In this document: in pieces, positions 9,886 to 18,589 of the stretch
Position numbering within the stretch: the first letter of the stretch is position 1
Layout: every line of letters begins with the position of its first letter
Assembly: GCA_910592005.1 (NCBI GenBank)
Contig: CAJVPP010001611.1
Coordinates: forward strand, 1 to 18,900
DNA length: 18,900 nt
Direction of reading: 5' to 3'
Source of the DNA: Funneliformis mosseae
Taxonomy: Eukaryota; Glomeromycota; Glomeromycetes; Glomerales; Glomeraceae
Translations under genes and position numbers: made by a program
Notes under the pieces: model-generated
What the model was told of the DNA's origin: nothing
What the model saw: only the letters and a program-made list of their open reading frames with translations
Database searches by the model: none

Positions 9886-10928
9886 ATATATATCTTAAAA
9901 GAGATAATGTGTTTCTTATTCTTAGATATTCTTCACAGTTTATATTATACTAATTAGTTAAGTAAATCTTATTATAGACTATCTAAATCCATATTTACAA
10001 TATATAAGCAATTGTAACAATTTTTAGTGATTTTATCAATTTATAGCAATTTATAGCAGTTTGTAACAAGTATATTATATTAAAATATCAGATTCATTTT
10101 TATTCAATTATCCCCTTGTTCAAAAAACTTCAAGATAAAAATAAGTTTATAACTCTAAATAATTTTTCTCAAAAAAATTAGTGTTTTGCTTTCTCATACC
10201 AAGTTATCATAAATAACGAATTCATATATATATATACATATAAATTAGTTTTATGATTAACAAATATTAAGAAGATCTATTATTTGAATCTATAACTGTA
10301 GTTATGTTAGTAGAATACAAAATAAATGTAATTAATATCACTTGTTAAAACACATATTTAATTTGAAGTAAAATCTTTATTATATTTTTGTAAAATAGTA
10401 TATGAGAAAGGGCTAGGCTAGCAAAATAAAATGTAAAAAATGATAGAGTAGCAGGGTGTTCTAGCCTTTAGTATGCATATAAATGCAATTTCATATATAA
10501 ATATATGCATTTAAGAATGCATTACACTAATTTGATATGTAATATTGTGTGTAACTATTTAAAGAAGATGAGAATCTATTTTCTGGTATCATTAATATAA
10601 ATCATAAGATGGTCTGCTAATCAAATATACTCACTCGCCTGCAAAAGATTTTTTATTAAAAAATAAGTCTAAAACGGAAATGTGCTAATGATTCATTATA
10701 TTTATCTCATTGTTAATAAATTATATATTCTTGTTATTCAAATAAGATTCTTTTTTTTTACAAATAATATCATTTCAATAAGGCTTTAAGCTTTTATTTT
10801 TGATTTCTGATTTTATTTATTGTAGAAATAATATAATGGCAAATGTTTTAGTTAATAACATAATAGAGATTTTTTAACAAATTCAATTTAAGCAAAGAAA
10901 ATGCAAGTTGCAATAATGGCACCTGATA
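9886..10928. other. AT-rich intergenic sequence with small repeats
   Basis: No gene seen. Small structures include two copies of CAATTTATAGCA at about 10039-10058, a 7-bp inverted repeat AGGCTAG (10415-10421) with CTAGCCT (10461-10467), and three ATGCAT hexamers at 10473, 10505 and 10517. The segment 10405-10470 is less AT-rich than its surroundings and may be a small repeat relic. Confidence 0.5.
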
Positions 10929-11040
10929 TGATAACCAGATACTCTTAAGTTATCTGACCACTAACAAGAAGCACAACCATTATTACTTGAGTTGACACGA
11001 CAAACTGAATACTCTTTATTGACTAACCACTAACTAGAGC
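10929..11040. repeat. Diverged 70-bp tandem duplication
   Basis: ATACTCTT followed by a short spacer and CCACTAAC occurs at 10939-10965 and again at 11009-11034, offset about 70 bp. The spacer sequences are related (AAGTTATCTGA and TATTGACTAA). The block is less AT-rich than its flanks, suggesting the remnant of an inserted or formerly transcribed sequence. Confidence 0.5.
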
Positions 11041-11122
11041 TCCCTTTTTGCTAGATAATTTTAACTAAGCATTAAAGAAAATATACTACTCTTTCAAATA
11101 CAGCTCTCAAAAAAACAAGTAA

Positions 11123-11338
11123 CTCACGCAGTTTCGAGACCTTTTTAATCATCTGAAAGAGGTATTGAATTCACAATATTATCATAGTAAAGCTTTAAGA
11201 ATTCATAGAATGAACAGATTTTATGCTCCTTTATGTAAGAGGCAAGAATTAAAAGAGTTAGATTTATTGGTTTTATTAGAACTAAAAAGATCTTTGAAAT
11301 ATAATTTGGATCACTTAAAAAAATACCTACTAGGGTAA
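11123..11338 (+). other. Open frame without start codon, unrecognised
   Basis: A 71-codon frame is open between in-frame stops at 11120 and 11336. Its translation is rich in Lys, Leu and Arg (for example HRMNRFYAPLCKRQELKELD) and looks more like a protein than most frames nearby. It has no ATG near its beginning. The opposite strand also carries an open frame here (11145-11369), so coding direction is uncertain. It could be an exon or a transposon fragment. I do not recognise it. Confidence 0.25.
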
Positions 11339-11504
11339 CTTTGATAAAACTCTTCTTGGTCAGGATCAAGCGAAATATTCTGCATTTTTCTTTATAAACT
11401 TTTTGTTTGCTAACACAAGTAGTGTTGCTTTCAAAAAAAAATACTTATTTATGATACTCAAACTCAAAATATAAATCAAATCATTTTTTCGAGTTTTCAT
11501 ATTA

Positions 11505-11618
11505 TCAGGCTATACGTTATATATTTCACACTACATGACCTGTGCAGGAACAATGATTTTCTGGGTTTGACAGAATAGGATTATGAAAATGATGATAATT
11601 TTCAAATTTTTAGCCTGA
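11505..11618. repeat. Less AT-rich island bounded by TCAGGCTA/TAGCCTGA
   Basis: TCAGGCTA at 11505-11512 is the reverse complement of TAGCCTGA at 11611-11618, and the 114-bp interval and the 60 bp to its right contain clearly more G and C than the surrounding DNA. This could be a small MITE, the edge of a larger dispersed repeat, or a structured RNA. I see no target duplication and no fit to tRNA, 5S rRNA or a spliceosomal RNA. ATGATGA at about 11589 followed by CTGA at 11615 resembles snoRNA box C and D, but the spacing is too short for a complete box C/D RNA. Confidence 0.35.
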
Positions 11619-11669
11619 TTTAGGATTTGCAGTCATCGTAATTTCTCACAGAATTAACTTATATCACAT

Positions 11670-12902
11670 GCAGAATTGTCAAATTTAAAATAGGTAGATA
11701 AACAATTTTATAATTATGAAATAAAAATATAATATAGAAGATAATACAAATTTATTAAATAATCAATGAATTAAGAATTATAATTTATAATTAATATGAA
11801 AATTAAAGTTTATATAATTTATAAAATTATGTAAAAATTGTTAAAAAATAAAAATGTAACAATAAATATTATAAATTAAATAAAGAAATATGTAATGATA
11901 AATGAAAGAAAAATATATAGGATAATAAAATTTATCTATTAAATATTTTATATACTTTAGATAATATAAAAAATAAATATTTTTATTTTTATTATTTTGT
12001 ATAATTTTATAAATATAAAAATATCATTAAATAAATTAAAACTTAAAAATTTATATCTTTATAAGATTTATTTTTAATAATATTACAAAAATTCTTTTAT
12101 TTGAATTTTAATTCTAGTTAATAGAATTATAATTCCTTTATTAAATAATTAATAAAATAATAATTTCAATTAAAAATTTTTTAAAAAAATTTTGATAGTA
12201 AAAATATAATAATAAATAAAATATAATATTTATCAAATATAAAATTAAAATAAGAATTTTATAATTAAAAATATAATATTATAAACTTAAATAATAAATT
12301 ATTATATTTTAAACTTTATTAATATTTTTTTTAAATAATTTTTTTTGTTATAGATAAAGATTACTTATAAATATTTATTTTAAGTGCATTTTCTTTATTT
12401 TTTTGGATAGTTTTCATCTAATCATTTTTGAGCACTTTGTACCAACCTCAACTGAATTATGAATAAGAGCTAGTTCTCACTTGGTTAGATAAATATTTAA
12501 ACCTTTAATTTCACTAATTTTTTATTAAGAATTTAATAAAATTTTGCTATTTTTATAAATTTTAATATAATTTTATTTTTCTTCTAAATTTCACAACTTT
12601 TTTAATAAAGTTTTAATATAATTTTACATTTAAATATTTAAAAGACTTACAAAATTTCTAAGTATTATTTAGCAAATTTAATTATAGATTAAAGCTTTGA
12701 ATAATTTGAATCAATATGAAAAATTTTAATTTATATTAAATTTAGATAAAATTTAAATTCTATAAAAATTAATTTAATAATTCTTAATTTAATCTAGGTT
12801 TTTTTAGATTCTAATTTTAATCTAAACTAAAATTTAAATTGAATCAAAAATTTAGATTAATCTATAAATTTCAGTTTGATTTATTTCAATTAAATAAATT
12901 AA
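11670..12902. other. AT-rich intergenic sequence, no gene seen
   Basis: Mostly A and T with no reading frame of interest. One small less AT-rich patch at about 12385-12490 contains AAGTGC (12383) and GCACTT (12432) in inverted orientation. 12660-12900 contains many variants of AATTTAGATT/AATCTAAATT, apparently another decayed simple repeat. Confidence 0.55.
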
Positions 12903-13040
12903 AATGATCAAAATATTATTTTTATCAAATGATAAAAGTATTATTCAATAGGAATAATTAAAATATTATTTTCTTTAAATAATAAAAGCATTATTAATAA
13001 AATGATTAAATATTATTCTAATCAAACAACAAAAATATAT
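12903..13040. repeat. Tandem repeat, about 50 bp, nearly three copies
   Basis: Copies begin at 12903, 12953 and 13001 with AATGATCA, AATAATTA and AATGATTA, followed in each by AATATTATT and AAATGATAAAAG or a close variant. The periods are 50 and 48 bp, and the third copy is incomplete. It is an ordinary AT-rich minisatellite. Confidence 0.65.
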
Positions 13041-13761
13041 AATTTTTGAATTAATCTAGAATTTTTAGTTCAAATCAGGATTTTTATAATCTATAGTTCA
13101 ATTTAATTCAAAGTATCATTTATAAGATTTATAATCTGAATTGGATTAAATTAAAATTTTGATTTAGTTTTAAATTAACTTATAATTCAGATTGAATTGA
13201 ATTATTTAAAGCATTATTATAAAATAATAATACTTTTTTTTTTTTTATTAATTTAAGAAATAAATATTAATATATAATGTATTATTTTGTATATTTCAAA
13301 ATAATTAAATGATATATATAAAAGTTTATAAAATTTTTGTTTTTTATAATTTTATAAAAATTTATAGTTTATTGATTATTAAAAAAAAGTTAAGATTTAT
13401 GTTTTACTTAAAAAGAATTTTTTTCATTATATATCAAAGAAAAATTTTCTTATTAATTATTATAAGAATCAAATAATATTAATAATAGTTTAAATTTGAA
13501 TATTTATGATTTTTAAATAATTAATATAAGATTTATTATAATAGGTAAATATATTAATGCTATTGCAATTCAAAACAAAAGCTAGTTAATAAATATATAA
13601 TAAAAGAATCTTATATAGAAATGAAATGAATATAAGAATTAAAAATCATATCTTTGAAAATTACATAGTAAGATGATTTGTTAGATAAGTTAAAATTTAT
13701 TGATTTGTAGTAATGAAAAAGACCAGAAGTATCATTAAAGATCATTATGTTAAACTTATAG
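13041..13761. other. AT-rich sequence, no gene seen
   Basis: No supported gene. The 67-codon minus-strand frame at 13611-13814 overlaps the start of a + strand transposase remnant and is most likely its shadow. 13600-13760 may include the decayed N-terminal part of that transposase, but I cannot identify motifs in it. Confidence 0.5.
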
Positions 13762-14100
13762 TTAAATTTGAATGGAATAATATTATGTTTTGCATCTGAT
13801 AAAGTTGATAACATATACTAAATTTGTTGTCAAATTTTAAAAAAAGACGTGTTAGGAATTACGGAATTAGGTGTCATCAGAGTAAGAATCCTAAACATTT
13901 TGCACATTTCACAAAGTAATGGTTTGAAGATAATGGGGTTAAAAGTTCTTGATTTGCAATCCAATAGGCATATTTGGAATGAAATAGATCGTCGTCTGAG
14001 GTCGCAATTCAAAAGATTAGGTTGAATTGGGATCCGATATATGAAAAAGTTGGTTGATACTATGTCAACTCGTATAACTGATGTAATTATGATTAAATAG
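13762..14100 (+). pseudogene. Second Tc1-like transposase, decayed and internally deleted
   Basis: In shifting frames the + strand gives FEWNNIM (about 13767-13788), QSKNPKH (13878-13898, corresponding to QDNDPKH), WFEDNGVK, HIWNEIDRRLRSQFKR (about 13969-14016) and KKLVDTMSTRITDVI ending in TAG at 14098-14100. These are the order and spacing of the C-terminal half of a Tc1-like transposase. The segment between the first and second motifs is far too short, indicating an internal deletion, and the SPDxNPIE motif is partly deleted just before HIWNEID. The element is inactive. Its NEIDRRLR sequence differs from the remnant at 4382-4775, so it belongs to a different family. Confidence 0.85.
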
Positions 14101-14288
14101 TGCTATTCAAAATGGTAAATAATTATTTACCCTTGAATTTTATTTGATTTTTAAGGATCGTATAAATCAACAATAAAATATATTCTCATTATACAACGAT
14201 TTTCATATGATTTAATAAATATTTTATATGGCACTGCGCCTTCTTAATCACAAGATTATGCTATTTTATTCGGTAATGCAATACTTTT

Positions 14289-14299
14289 GAGCGCCACTG
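14289..14299 (+). mobile_element. Probable 3' terminus of the second Tc1-like element
   Basis: The sequence GAGCGCCACTG ends at 14299. Its reverse complement begins CAGTGGCGCTC, similar in form to the element end at 1-72 but a different sequence. It lies about 200 bp downstream of the transposase stop, a plausible distance. The flank reads CATA rather than TA, so the target duplication is mutated or the boundary is off by two bases. Confidence 0.45.
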
Positions 14300-15054
14300 C
14301 ATAATCATATCTTCCATCATCTATTTATAACTTAAATGAACATCTCTTAAAAGAAAGATATACCATGTAAATGCAGAAAGTGGATCAGTTTTATTTTATT
14401 AACTGGTAGATCATAATAGAATTGAAAATAATTACTAATTTAACGTTAATTTTGATATCATTTTTTCACTGCCAAGACAAAGCTAATATCCGAGTTATAG
14501 TTTTGTCGGTTTTTGATTTTTTTTTTATCTGTGTGACATTTTTAACTTTAATAATCAAAGGTTTACACTCAAAAAAGTTCCGAATTTATTCTTTATTTGG
14601 TATATCTGATTTTTTTACACATTATTTTTTTTATTAACATAAATTAGACGAGCCAATAAAGTAATATAACTTATTTCTTTGAATTATAATAAAAAAAAAT
14701 AAAAATAAAAATAAAAATAAACTACAGGTTTTAAATAATTATAAACAAAAGAATTTTGTATATATAGTGGTTTTTTTTTAAATATATATAAAATAATTAA
14801 ATAATAATAATAATAATTACAATGTATATATAAAATAAAGAAAGAATATTCCCAGAATAATCTTCAGTATTTATTATTATTAACTTTTTTTGTATAATGA
14901 TGATGAAAATTTTTAAACAGCAAAAATATATTGAAATAAATATTATAATAATGTCATTTTTCTAGCTTCCCACTTACGTAAATAAATGTAATTTAATTAA
15001 TTCCTTAACATTTAATTTAAAATTATCAACTAAAACTCGACTTGAAATATTTCC
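14300..15054. other. Intergenic region between dead transposon and ZDS-family gene
   Basis: No supported gene. A 71-codon + strand frame at 14422-14637 is rich in Phe, Ile and Leu, as expected by chance in T-rich DNA. 14465-14560 is less AT-rich and contains a repeat-like stretch around CCAAGACAAAGC and GTCGGTTTTTG. Microsatellites are AAAAAT units at about 14691-14719 and AAT units at about 14793-14816. The right part should contain the 3' UTR of the ZDS-family gene. Confidence 0.55.
14870..14875 (-). terminator. Candidate polyadenylation signal of the ZDS-family gene
   Basis: AATAAA on the minus strand about 180 nt downstream of the stop codon. In AT-rich DNA this hexamer is common by chance, so the site is only a candidate. 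Confidence 0.3.
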
Positions 15055-18000
15055 TTACTTTGCATTAGACGAAATTTTGTAAAGTCCAAGAGGTACATCA
15101 TCATCTTCATCATCTGCTATTGAGTTTGCCGTTGATATTTTTGAAAGGTTTTTATTATATAGTCTGATTCCCGAACTCGAAGCGCGGTTTCTTGATACAT
15201 TAGCGGGTTTACGAGTACTGGACGGTGGCACTGATTTTCTTTGTACATTTGATGAAACTGAGTTACGATTCTTTGAAGTTGGAGAAGTTGACCTTCCATT
15301 GGGTGATGGCCTTTTGCCAGTTGGTGATTTAGATCGTCCATTAGGAGATGATCGAACATAATTTTTGATATTTTTATCTCCACTACTGCTTTCTCCTAAT
15401 TTATCATCAAATTCAGCACTAGAATTTAATAAATCTCCACCATGACTACTTTCAATCCTTCCATTAGTCTCATCAAGATATCCACCATCAGTTCCATCGG
15501 AAAGATATTCATCATTATAATATTGATAACTATGCGCTTTGATTTCTTCTTCACTTTGATAATCATTATCACTATAATCTTCCGCAGTTATCTCTTCATA
15601 TTCATTTGACAAATATTGTTGCGGTATTTGATTCATGTCATATTGTGGAGCTTTATATGCTATCTCTGCACTAGATCCTGCTCCTTTTCTTGTTAATCCA
15701 GATTTCTTTTCTCCTTTTCTTCGTTTGCGACCGCCTTTCTCTTTACCTACCTTACTTTTCACTATCTGTACTGCCATCTCAGCATTTGGATTACTACTTC
15801 CTCCATATTCAACTTGTTGTTTATTAATTAGCGACAAATACCAAAACATCATATTGGAAATGAGTACTTGTTCGTGCAATGGGCGTCGTGGATTTGCGAG
15901 TTTAATATGTGAAAGACGATATATTGCACGCTCTACATGAATAGGAAGACGGTTATAGTTGGTATATTTTGTTTTCTTGTTTGGAGTGGTTGGCTGTGGT
16001 AAAGGTGTAGTGGGATTTGTGGTGGTTGATGAATCCTCCGTTGATTTTCCCTTATTCTGAGAAGGCCATGAAAAAATAGATGAAAGTGATATTTTCTGTG
16101 ATTTCTCTTTATCCTTTTCTTTAACTGCTGAATCATTATTCTCTTTCTCATTTTTGTCAGATTTTTCAGATTTTTCAGACTTTTCAACCTTATCTGATTT
16201 ATCTGATTTATTCTTTTTGAGTTTTGATTCTTTCTCTTTCTTTTCTTCATCCTTTTCACCTTCTTTCTCTTTTTCCTTCTTTTTAGGTTTTGATTCTTTT
16301 TCTTTTTTTTCCTCTTTATCCTTATCACCATCTTTCTCTTTTTCTTTCTTTTTAAGCTTTGATTCCTTTTCTTTCTTTTCCTCTTTATCCTTATCACCAT
16401 CTTTCTCTTTTTCTTTCTTTTTAGGTTTTGATTCTTTTTCTTTTTTTTCCTCTTTATCCTTATCACCATCTTTCTCTTTTTCTTTCTTTTTAGGCTTTGA
16501 TTCCTTTTCTTTCTTTTCCTCTTTATCCTTTTCACCGTCTTTTTCTTTTTCTTTCTTTTTAGGTTTTGATTCCTTTTCCTTCTTTTCCTCTTTATCTTTT
16601 TCTCCATCCTTCTCTTTCTCTTTTAATTTTTCCTCTGACCCTCCAGACCATAACCATGACCATGCAGAAGCACGTTTTGTTGAAGACTGTGCTGTTGTCG
16701 GTGATGCTGGAGATGTTGGTGAAGCAGGTGGTGTTAAAGCAGTTCCAGATTGTATAGATGTGTCAACTTGTAATAAATTTGATTTATCATGTGATGGTTC
16801 CACTTTTAACTTATTGAATGATGGATCTGCATCCGAAGAAAACGAGCTCTTTCTTTGAGGTGGAGTAACGTTTACTTCAGGTCCATTGTCTTCTAATACA
16901 ATACGTATAGGTCCCATACCATCTTTAACATCAATACAATCAAGCTCAACGTTTTTTGAAATTTCTTCAGGTTCATCAACTATTACATTATTAATAAAGT
17001 TCATATCTACTTTTTCAGTCTCAACTTGTGGTAGGATAAAAGGAACTGAAAGAGCGGATTCTGATCTTTTTTTTGGTATTATTTTATCTTCATCTCGTTT
17101 TCCTTTATCAGAAGATATATGAGTAGATCTTGTTCTTCTGTGTGCTGAGAATCTTCTAGGATTTTGTTCACCAGCAACAGAATTTCGACGAATTTTTGTA
17201 CGTGCGGTACGTTTAAGTGCCGGTGCCATTCTTGGTACAAGAATTTTTGAGTCCACATCAGGAGAAGAATGTCGATCAAATATATTTGGATCATTAGGAT
17301 TAGAAATTGTGCCTCCTTTAAGTTGTTATTAAATGCCACATCATTTACCAAATTAACAAAAAAACAATGGGACAGGACAGTCGGTCAAGGAAATATTTGA
17401 CAAAACGAAAAATAATTAGTGTCTTGTCAAATATATTATGAATGAATGAATGAATGAATAAGATAAATAAGTCAAAAATATATATCAATTATTATCGTTC
17501 TTTTCGAACGATAATATTTGTTAATATATATATATATATATCTCTATCTATTAAAAAAAAAAAAAAACGATGTTTGCTTACCTATAAATGGTGGAAGATT
17601 CAAACTTAGACTCCTCCGTAATATATTCAATTTTGTTGATTCAGAGGAATGGTTAACAATCCCATCTGATTCACCAAAGGATTCCCAATCAAATCCATTG
17701 CTTTTTTTCTTTGATTCCTCCTTATTATCCGTTGTTTCCTCATCATCTTCAACTTCTGAGGGAATATATTGCTTAGAAAGAGTTGATTTACGCCTCCTTA
17801 ACGAGGCTAACCCAGAATTGATTTCATCTTTCGAATGATATTTTAACCACTTTCTAAATTCATTTGGAGCTATCTCCGGATGTAAATGTGCTGGTACCCA
17901 GAATAAATGGGATGGATTGTCCGTTTCAATGTGAAGTTCATCAGAATTTAATGGAAAATTAGGGTCTTCTTCCTCTGAACCCATAATTGATTTCCTCTTT

Positions 18001-18410
18001 AGTCTCATTTCCATAAGCCCCGGACTTCTTAATGATGTCTCTGTCGTATCTTCTTTAAAATTTAAATTAGTTGAAGTATCACTCATATCGTCGGAATTAT
18101 TTGAAGTTTTAGCTTTGATAGAGGTTGCCGAATCTGATGAAGTTCGTTCCTTATGGTCATTAACAGGTTGACCTTGAAATGAAGGTATATTTATTTTAAC
18201 CTTTTTTTTTTCGGACCGAGGTTTGATTTTAGACTCTACCGTTAAAGGCAAGGGAATAATGGTCGAAGCTTGTACATTTTTATCTTTAGCCGGTTCTTCA
18301 GCCGTGGACGGTGTTACTTCTATATTATTATTTTCACAGAGTCCAAAGGCAGCGTCTAACACTTTTTTCGAAAATTCTAATAAATTTTCTTCAGAAGTTT
18401 CGTTAACCAT
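15055..18410 (-). CDS. ZDS-family cell-cycle regulator (Zds1/Zds2 homologue), two exons
   Basis: Exon 1 is 17582-18410 and exon 2 about 15055-17315; joined they give about 1029 residues, close to the roughly 900-950 of yeast Zds proteins. The start ATG at 18410 has A at -3 and G at +4 and is preceded by in-frame stops. Residues 167-189 contain SHLFWVPAHLHPE and NEFRKWL, the conserved N-terminal ZDS motif, followed by LRRRKSTLSKQY (204-215). Residues about 508-644 are a Lys/Glu repeat, preceded by the Trp-rich SAWSWLWSGG (493-502). Residues 728-777 (15814-15963), with LPIHVERAIYRLSHIKLANP and EQVLISNMMFWYLSLIN, are the ZDS C-terminal domain. The rest is Ser- and charge-rich and probably disordered, ending in DDEDDDVPLGLYK. 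In Saccharomyces, Zds1/2 bind PP2A-Cdc55 through this C-terminal domain and control its location and mitotic entry and exit. The same role here is inferred. The two family motifs on separate exons support one gene. Confidence 0.9.
16213..16623 (-). repeat. Coding tandem repeat of 69 bp (Lys/Glu-rich), six units
   Basis: Six units encode variants of KEKEKDGEKDKEEKKEKESK followed by PKK or LKK: five of 23 residues and a sixth of 22 with one residue missing. At the DNA level units alternate between two types. A units are 16292-16360 and 16430-16498; B units are 16361-16429 and 16499-16567. The two A units differ at one base and the two B units at three, while A and B differ more. A 138-bp dimer was therefore recently duplicated. 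The tract is highly charged, probably extended or helical, and may hold nuclear localisation signals. It is followed by a KSDKSEK-type low-complexity tract. Confidence 0.9.
17393..17434. repeat. 11-bp inverted repeat in the intron
   Basis: ATATTTGACAA (17393-17403) and TTGTCAAATAT (17424-17434) are perfect reverse complements separated by 20 nt. Confidence 0.7.
17491..17515. repeat. Perfect 10-bp hairpin in the intron
   Basis: ATTATCGTTC (17491-17500) and GAACGATAAT (17506-17515) pair perfectly around a 5-nt loop, TTTTC. It contains two CG dinucleotides, rare in this DNA. It could be a palindromic protein-binding site or an RNA hairpin that brings the splice sites closer. Confidence 0.75.
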
Positions 18411-18418
18411 TTTTTCAT
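18377..18418 (-). other. Upstream reading frame overlapping the ZDS-family start
   Basis: An ATG at 18418, eight bases upstream of the main start and in another frame, opens a 13-codon frame (MKKWLTKLLKKIY) that ends at TAG 18379-18377 inside the coding region. Its context is weak (T at -3, A at +4) while the main ATG has A at -3 and G at +4. If the mRNA leader includes it, some ribosomes would start here and miss the main start, lowering expression. Confidence 0.55.
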
Positions 18419-18533
18419 TAAATAAATATTACTATATACAAGTTAAAAAAAGTTTTTATTTTTCTTTTAAACTTATTAATATATATATATTTATATATAT
18501 ATATATATATTTGGCGTATTAACAAATATAATA

Positions 18534-18547
18534 ATGACTAATGTCAT
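18534..18547. promoter_or_regulatory. Palindrome ATGAC-TAAT-GTCAT
   Basis: Five-base inverted arms around four bases, about 125-137 bp upstream of the start codon. The TGAC half-sites and the embedded TGACTAA resemble binding sites of fungal bZIP factors (Gcn4/Yap1 type). Function is inferred from resemblance only. Confidence 0.35.
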
Positions 18548-18589
18548 AAGATTTTAATTTTACTAATAAAGTAATTTTTGGGCGATATC

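Larger units (their letters stand above)
17316..17581 (-). other. Intron of the ZDS-family gene
   Basis: The donor is GTAAGC at 17581 downward, after ...TTTATAG. The acceptor is AAAG at 17317-17316, or GAG ending at 17313. Both keep the frame, giving 266 or 269 nt and one extra or one fewer glycine. A TAATAAC stretch about 15 nt before the acceptor could be the branch site. The exon 1 frame runs through the donor into a T-run and stops; the exon 2 frame has a stop just upstream of the acceptor, so splicing is required. The intron holds a poly-T run, a TA repeat, five TGAA units (17439-17458) and two inverted repeats. No small coding exon was found in it. Confidence 0.75.

Noticed and set aside
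11505..11618. Box C/D snoRNA
   Set aside because: A C-like and a D-like box are only about 25 nt apart and no terminal stem joins them.
13611..14012. Two minus-strand frames of 67 and 60 codons
   Set aside because: They overlap the + strand Tc1-like transposase remnant, which has recognisable motifs.
14422..14637. 71-codon + strand frame resembling a membrane protein
   Set aside because: T-rich DNA gives Phe/Leu/Ile-rich translations by chance; there is no supporting context.
15933..16607. 224-codon minus-strand frame rich in Lys and Arg
   Set aside because: It is a shifted frame of the same 69-bp repeat within exon 2 of the ZDS-family gene.
16154..16858. 234-codon + strand frame rich in Ser and Phe
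   Set aside because: It is the antisense of the Lys/Glu repeat; its regular SFSFFSS pattern follows directly from the 69-bp repeat.
17254..17256. GTG as a start for a separate 733-residue protein
   Set aside because: Exon 2 reads in frame upstream of this point to a splice acceptor, and the two ZDS motifs lie on the two exons. A GTG start is not expected in a fungal nuclear gene.
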